Below, piece after piece: positions 5,784-7,952 of a stretch of 7,952 nt of DNA. Where the stretch lies: the NCBI GenBank assembly GCA_009775535.1, contig VSPW01000089.1:1-7952 (forward strand), in the 5' to 3' direction. Source of the DNA: Muribaculaceae bacterium. GTDB taxonomy: Bacteria; Bacteroidota; Bacteroidia; Bacteroidales; Muribaculaceae. Position 1 is the first letter of the stretch. Each line of letters starts with the position of its first letter. Made by a program: the position numbers and the translations under genes. Below the pieces are notes generated by a model, which was not told the DNA's origin, ran no database searches, and worked only from the letters and a program-made list of their open reading frames with translations.

Positions 5784-6886
5784 CTTTTTTCCGGGTTTAT
5801 GTCATTGAAATAGGAGTCGAGTACGTTGCGTGCCGCGATGAAGGAGCTGAGTTGGTTGGCAAGCACTTTCTGTTCGGCCTCGGCGAGCATGCCTTCTATC
5901 TTCGGGTTGCGGTAAAAGTGTGAGCGCAGGCGGCTGTCAATGGTCTCGTACATCCAGTATCTTGCCTGCTGTTGGCGTTTCTGCTCGAAGTAGCCGTTTG
6001 ATTTCACGTATTCAAAATAGCGGTCTATCATTTCCCATATTTCCGGTATGCCGAGTTCGTAGTATCCGGAGTAGGTGAGGACTTCGGGCTTCCAGCCTGA
6101 TGTTGTAGGCGGGAACAGGTGGAGGGCGCTGCGGAATTGTGCCTGTGCCAGGCGTGCGCGGTCGATGTTGTCGCCGTCGGCCTTGTTTATGACTATCCCG
6201 TCGGCCATTTCCATGATCCCGCGTTTTATGCCCTGCAGTTCGTCGCCTGTGCCGGCCAGCTGAATAAGGAGGAAGAAGTCGACCATTGAGTGTACGGCTG
6301 TCTCGCTCTGCCCTACGCCAACAGTCTCGACAAAGATGTTGTTGTATCCGGCGGCTTCGCAAAGCACGATGGTCTCGCGCGTTTTACGGGCCACGCCTCC
6401 AAGTGAGCCTGCCGACGGGCTGGGGCGTATGAAAGCATCGGGATGTACCGCCAGTTTTTCCATACGTGTCTTGTCGCCCAGGATGCTGCCTTTTGTGCGC
6501 TCGCTGGAGGGGTCGATGGCAAGTACGGCCAGTTTGCCCCCTTGACGCAGTACGTGCAGACCGAACACGTCGATGGATGTGCTCTTGCCAGCTCCGGGAA
6601 CTCCGGTTATGCCTATGCGCCGTGAGTTGCCGGAATGTGGAAGGCACTTTTCGATGACTTCCTGGGCTATGGCCTGATGGGAGTCGGAGAGGCTCTCCAC
6701 CAGGGTCACTGCGCGGGAAAGCATGGTGACGTCACCGCGCAGTATGCCTTCTACCAGTTCTGGCGTCGACGGGAGCTGTTTGCGCTTGGGCCGCCGGTTC
6801 AGGTACGGGTTTACCACCGGGGGCTGTGCCACTCCCGAGTTGACGGTAAGTCCGGTGTATTGTGAGTCGTTTTCCGGATGTTTCAT
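5780..6886 (-). CDS. meaB: Methylmalonyl-CoA mutase-associated GTPase MeaB
   Basis: A 368-residue G3E-family P-loop GTPase. MeaB loads and protects the B12 cofactor of methylmalonyl-CoA mutase, which many Bacteroidales use to turn succinyl-CoA into propionyl-CoA precursors. Visible motifs are Walker A GVPGAGKS (95-102), SILGDKTRM (134-142), PSPSAGSLGGVARKT at 155-169, the G3-like ETVGVGQSE (187-195) and the guanine-specificity motif NKAD (234-237). The last 80 or so residues match the helical dimerisation arm. The frame is open up to 7057, but the part above 6886 runs inside gpsA. ATG at 6886 gives MKHPEND, which matches the usual start of Bacteroidota MeaB. It lies 44 bases after gpsA and overlaps the DUF1573 start by 4 bases. 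The mutase genes are not in this window. Confidence 0.95.
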   Translation of the reverse strand: MKHPENDSQYTGLTVNSGVAQPPVVNPYLNRRPKRKQLPSTPELVEGILRGDVTMLSRAVTLVESLSDSHQAIAQEVIEKCLPHSGNSRRIGITGVPGAGKSTSIDVFGLHVLRQGGKLAVLAIDPSSERTKGSILGDKTRMEKLAVHPDAFIRPSPSAGSLGGVARKTRETIVLCEAAGYNNIFVETVGVGQSETAVHSMVDFFLLIQLAGTGDELQGIKRGIMEMADGIVINKADGDNIDRARLAQAQFRSALHLFPPTTSGWKPEVLTYSGYYELGIPEIWEMIDRYFEYVKSNGYFEQKRQQQARYWMYETIDSRLRSHFYRNPKIEGMLAEAEQKVLANQLSSFIAARNVLDSYFNDINPEKR

Positions 6887-6930
6887 GTTGCTGGGGTTGT
6901 TTTGTATATATCCAGACAAATGCCTGCGGG

Positions 6931-7926
6931 CTATAAAAAGTTCTTGGACATACGCGATATTGCCTTTGCCGGGGATGTCCCGCGGTATAGTATATCGTAT
7001 ACTCCGTCCAGTATGGGCATCTCCACCTTGTAGCGCATGTTGATGTCGTGCATGCATTTTGTGCCGTAGTAGCCTTCGGCGGTCTGTTCCATTTCCATGC
7101 GTGCGGCCTTTACGGAATATCCGTTGCCTATCATCGACCCGAAGTTGTGGTTGCGGCTGAAGCGGGAGTATGCGGTGACGAGCAGGTCGCCAAGGTATAC
7201 GCTTTCACATATGCGGCGTTCGGCCGGGGCTGCGACATCGAGGAAGTCGCGCATCTCGCGTATGCAGTTGCTTGCGAGCATTGCCAGAAAGTTGTCGCCC
7301 CGTTTCATCCCATGTACGATTCCGGCTGCGATCCCGTATACGTTCTTGAGTACGGCCGCATATTCTATTCCGGTGACATCGGCAGATGTTATGGTGTGGG
7401 CGTTCTGGCTTGCCAGGCATTTTGCGAATGCTTCGGCCCGCTGCTTGTCCTCGCATCCGATTGTGAGGTATGACGGGCGGTCGAGTGCCACTTCCTCGGC
7501 ATGGCACGGGCCTCCGATGACGAGCATGTTTGCCGGGTCGACCCCATAGTGGCTGGCCATGTAGTCTGTGACAAGTTCGTTGTCGTCGGGGACTATGCCT
7601 TTTACTGCCGAGACAATGGCTTTTGACGATATGTCGACCGTGAGCTTGTCGAGGTGTGACTTGAAGTATGGCGACGGCATCACCAGCAGCAATGTGTCGC
7701 AACTGGCGCAGGCTTCGTTGATGTCGGAGGAGAAGAATATGCGGTTTGTGTCAAATTCGACATCTGTGAGGTAGGCCGGGTTGTGTCCGAGCCTTATGAA
7801 GTCTTCGATGCGGTCCGGCCGGCGCATGTACCATGTGATGCTTTCGCAGTTGCGCAGCAGCAGTTTTGCCAGGGCTGTAGCCCAGCTTCCTCCGCCCATG
7901 ACGGCTATTTTACCCGGGAAATTCAT
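6931..7926 (-). CDS. gpsA: NAD(P)-dependent glycerol-3-phosphate dehydrogenase
   Basis: A 331-residue GpsA, full length for the family. It reduces dihydroxyacetone phosphate to sn-glycerol-3-phosphate in the cytoplasm, the backbone for phospholipids. The Rossmann nucleotide-binding loop is seen as GGGSWATALAK (11-21). Also visible are SAVKG (106-110) with a conserved Lys, GGPCHAEEVA (138-147), the catalytic-lysine segment AAVLKNVYGIAAG (190-202), and YSRFSRNHNFG (253-263), which corresponds to the SRN region that contacts the substrate. The ATG at 7926 is the natural N-terminus just before the Rossmann strand. Only 26 bases lie upstream in the window, with no visible promoter, and they could encode the end of an upstream gene, so gpsA may not be the first gene of its operon. 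Confidence 0.96.
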   Translation of the reverse strand: MNFPGKIAVMGGGSWATALAKLLLRNCESITWYMRRPDRIEDFIRLGHNPAYLTDVEFDTNRIFFSSDINEACASCDTLLLVMPSPYFKSHLDKLTVDISSKAIVSAVKGIVPDDNELVTDYMASHYGVDPANMLVIGGPCHAEEVALDRPSYLTIGCEDKQRAEAFAKCLASQNAHTITSADVTGIEYAAVLKNVYGIAAGIVHGMKRGDNFLAMLASNCIREMRDFLDVAAPAERRICESVYLGDLLVTAYSRFSRNHNFGSMIGNGYSVKAARMEMEQTAEGYYGTKCMHDINMRYKVEMPILDGVYDILYRGTSPAKAISRMSKNFL

Positions 7927-7952
7927 GACTTTGGGTTGATTGTAGGGTCATT

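Noticed and set aside
6887..7057. In-frame 57-codon N-terminal extension of MeaB.
   Set aside because: It reads through the end of gpsA and has unrelated sequence. The ATG at 6886 matches the typical Bacteroidota MeaB N-terminus.
7205..7702. Minus-strand open frame of 165 codons inside gpsA in another frame.
   Set aside because: It is very rich in Arg, His and Pro, as expected from a frame-shifted reading of a GC-rich gene, and gpsA is intact over the same bases.
1..7952. Search for CRISPR arrays, insertion sequences, tRNA genes, phage genes and toxin-antitoxin pairs.
   Set aside because: No repeated spacer-repeat units, terminal inverted repeats with a transposase, cloverleaf sequences or short paired toxin-antitoxin frames were seen.

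Overview
The window looks like ordinary chromosomal DNA from a member of the Bacteroidales (Bacteroidota). The reasons are the protein sequences themselves: a Bacteroidota-type MeaB, an LptE lipoprotein, a DUF1573 protein and a SecG with an Ala/Pro-rich tail. Shine-Dalgarno-like signals are also absent in front of most genes. By eye, base composition is near half GC, which would suit a Muribaculaceae-like lineage better than Bacteroides itself; this family assignment is inference.

All ten genes lie on the minus strand, so transcription runs from high to low coordinates. The likely main operon, in order of transcription, is gpsA (7926-6931), meaB (6886-5780), a secreted DUF1573 protein (5783-5379), a PlsC-like acyltransferase (5366-4515), a sigma-54 activator without a sensor domain (4524-3316), lptE (3329-2793), an uncharacterised TPR-like protein (2783-2010) and secG (2007-1645). 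After the 44-base gpsA/meaB gap, every junction is 12 bases or less or overlaps, which suggests co-transcription and translational coupling. A 90-base gap with a strong stem-loop (1571-1613) follows. Then come a U32-family protein (1554-301) and the 5' part of a PD-(D/E)XK-type nuclease gene that starts at 304 and runs off the window edge.

Functionally, the region is dominated by the cell envelope and lipids. GpsA makes sn-glycerol-3-phosphate, the acyltransferase modifies a lipid, LptE belongs to the outer-membrane LPS assembly machine, SecG belongs to the protein export channel, and the DUF1573 protein is probably periplasmic. MeaB (methylmalonyl-CoA mutase chaperone, propionate/succinate metabolism) and the U32 protein (probably RNA hydroxylation) do not fit that theme. 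The sigma-54 activator is the only regulator present.

I see no mobile element, CRISPR array, tRNA, rRNA or clear defence system. I do not see a convincing new system. The best leads are the sensor-less activator inside an envelope operon, the uncharacterised lptE-secG spacer gene, the two-state stem-loop, and the nuclease coupled to the U32 gene. No gene-free stretch exceeds 90 bases.
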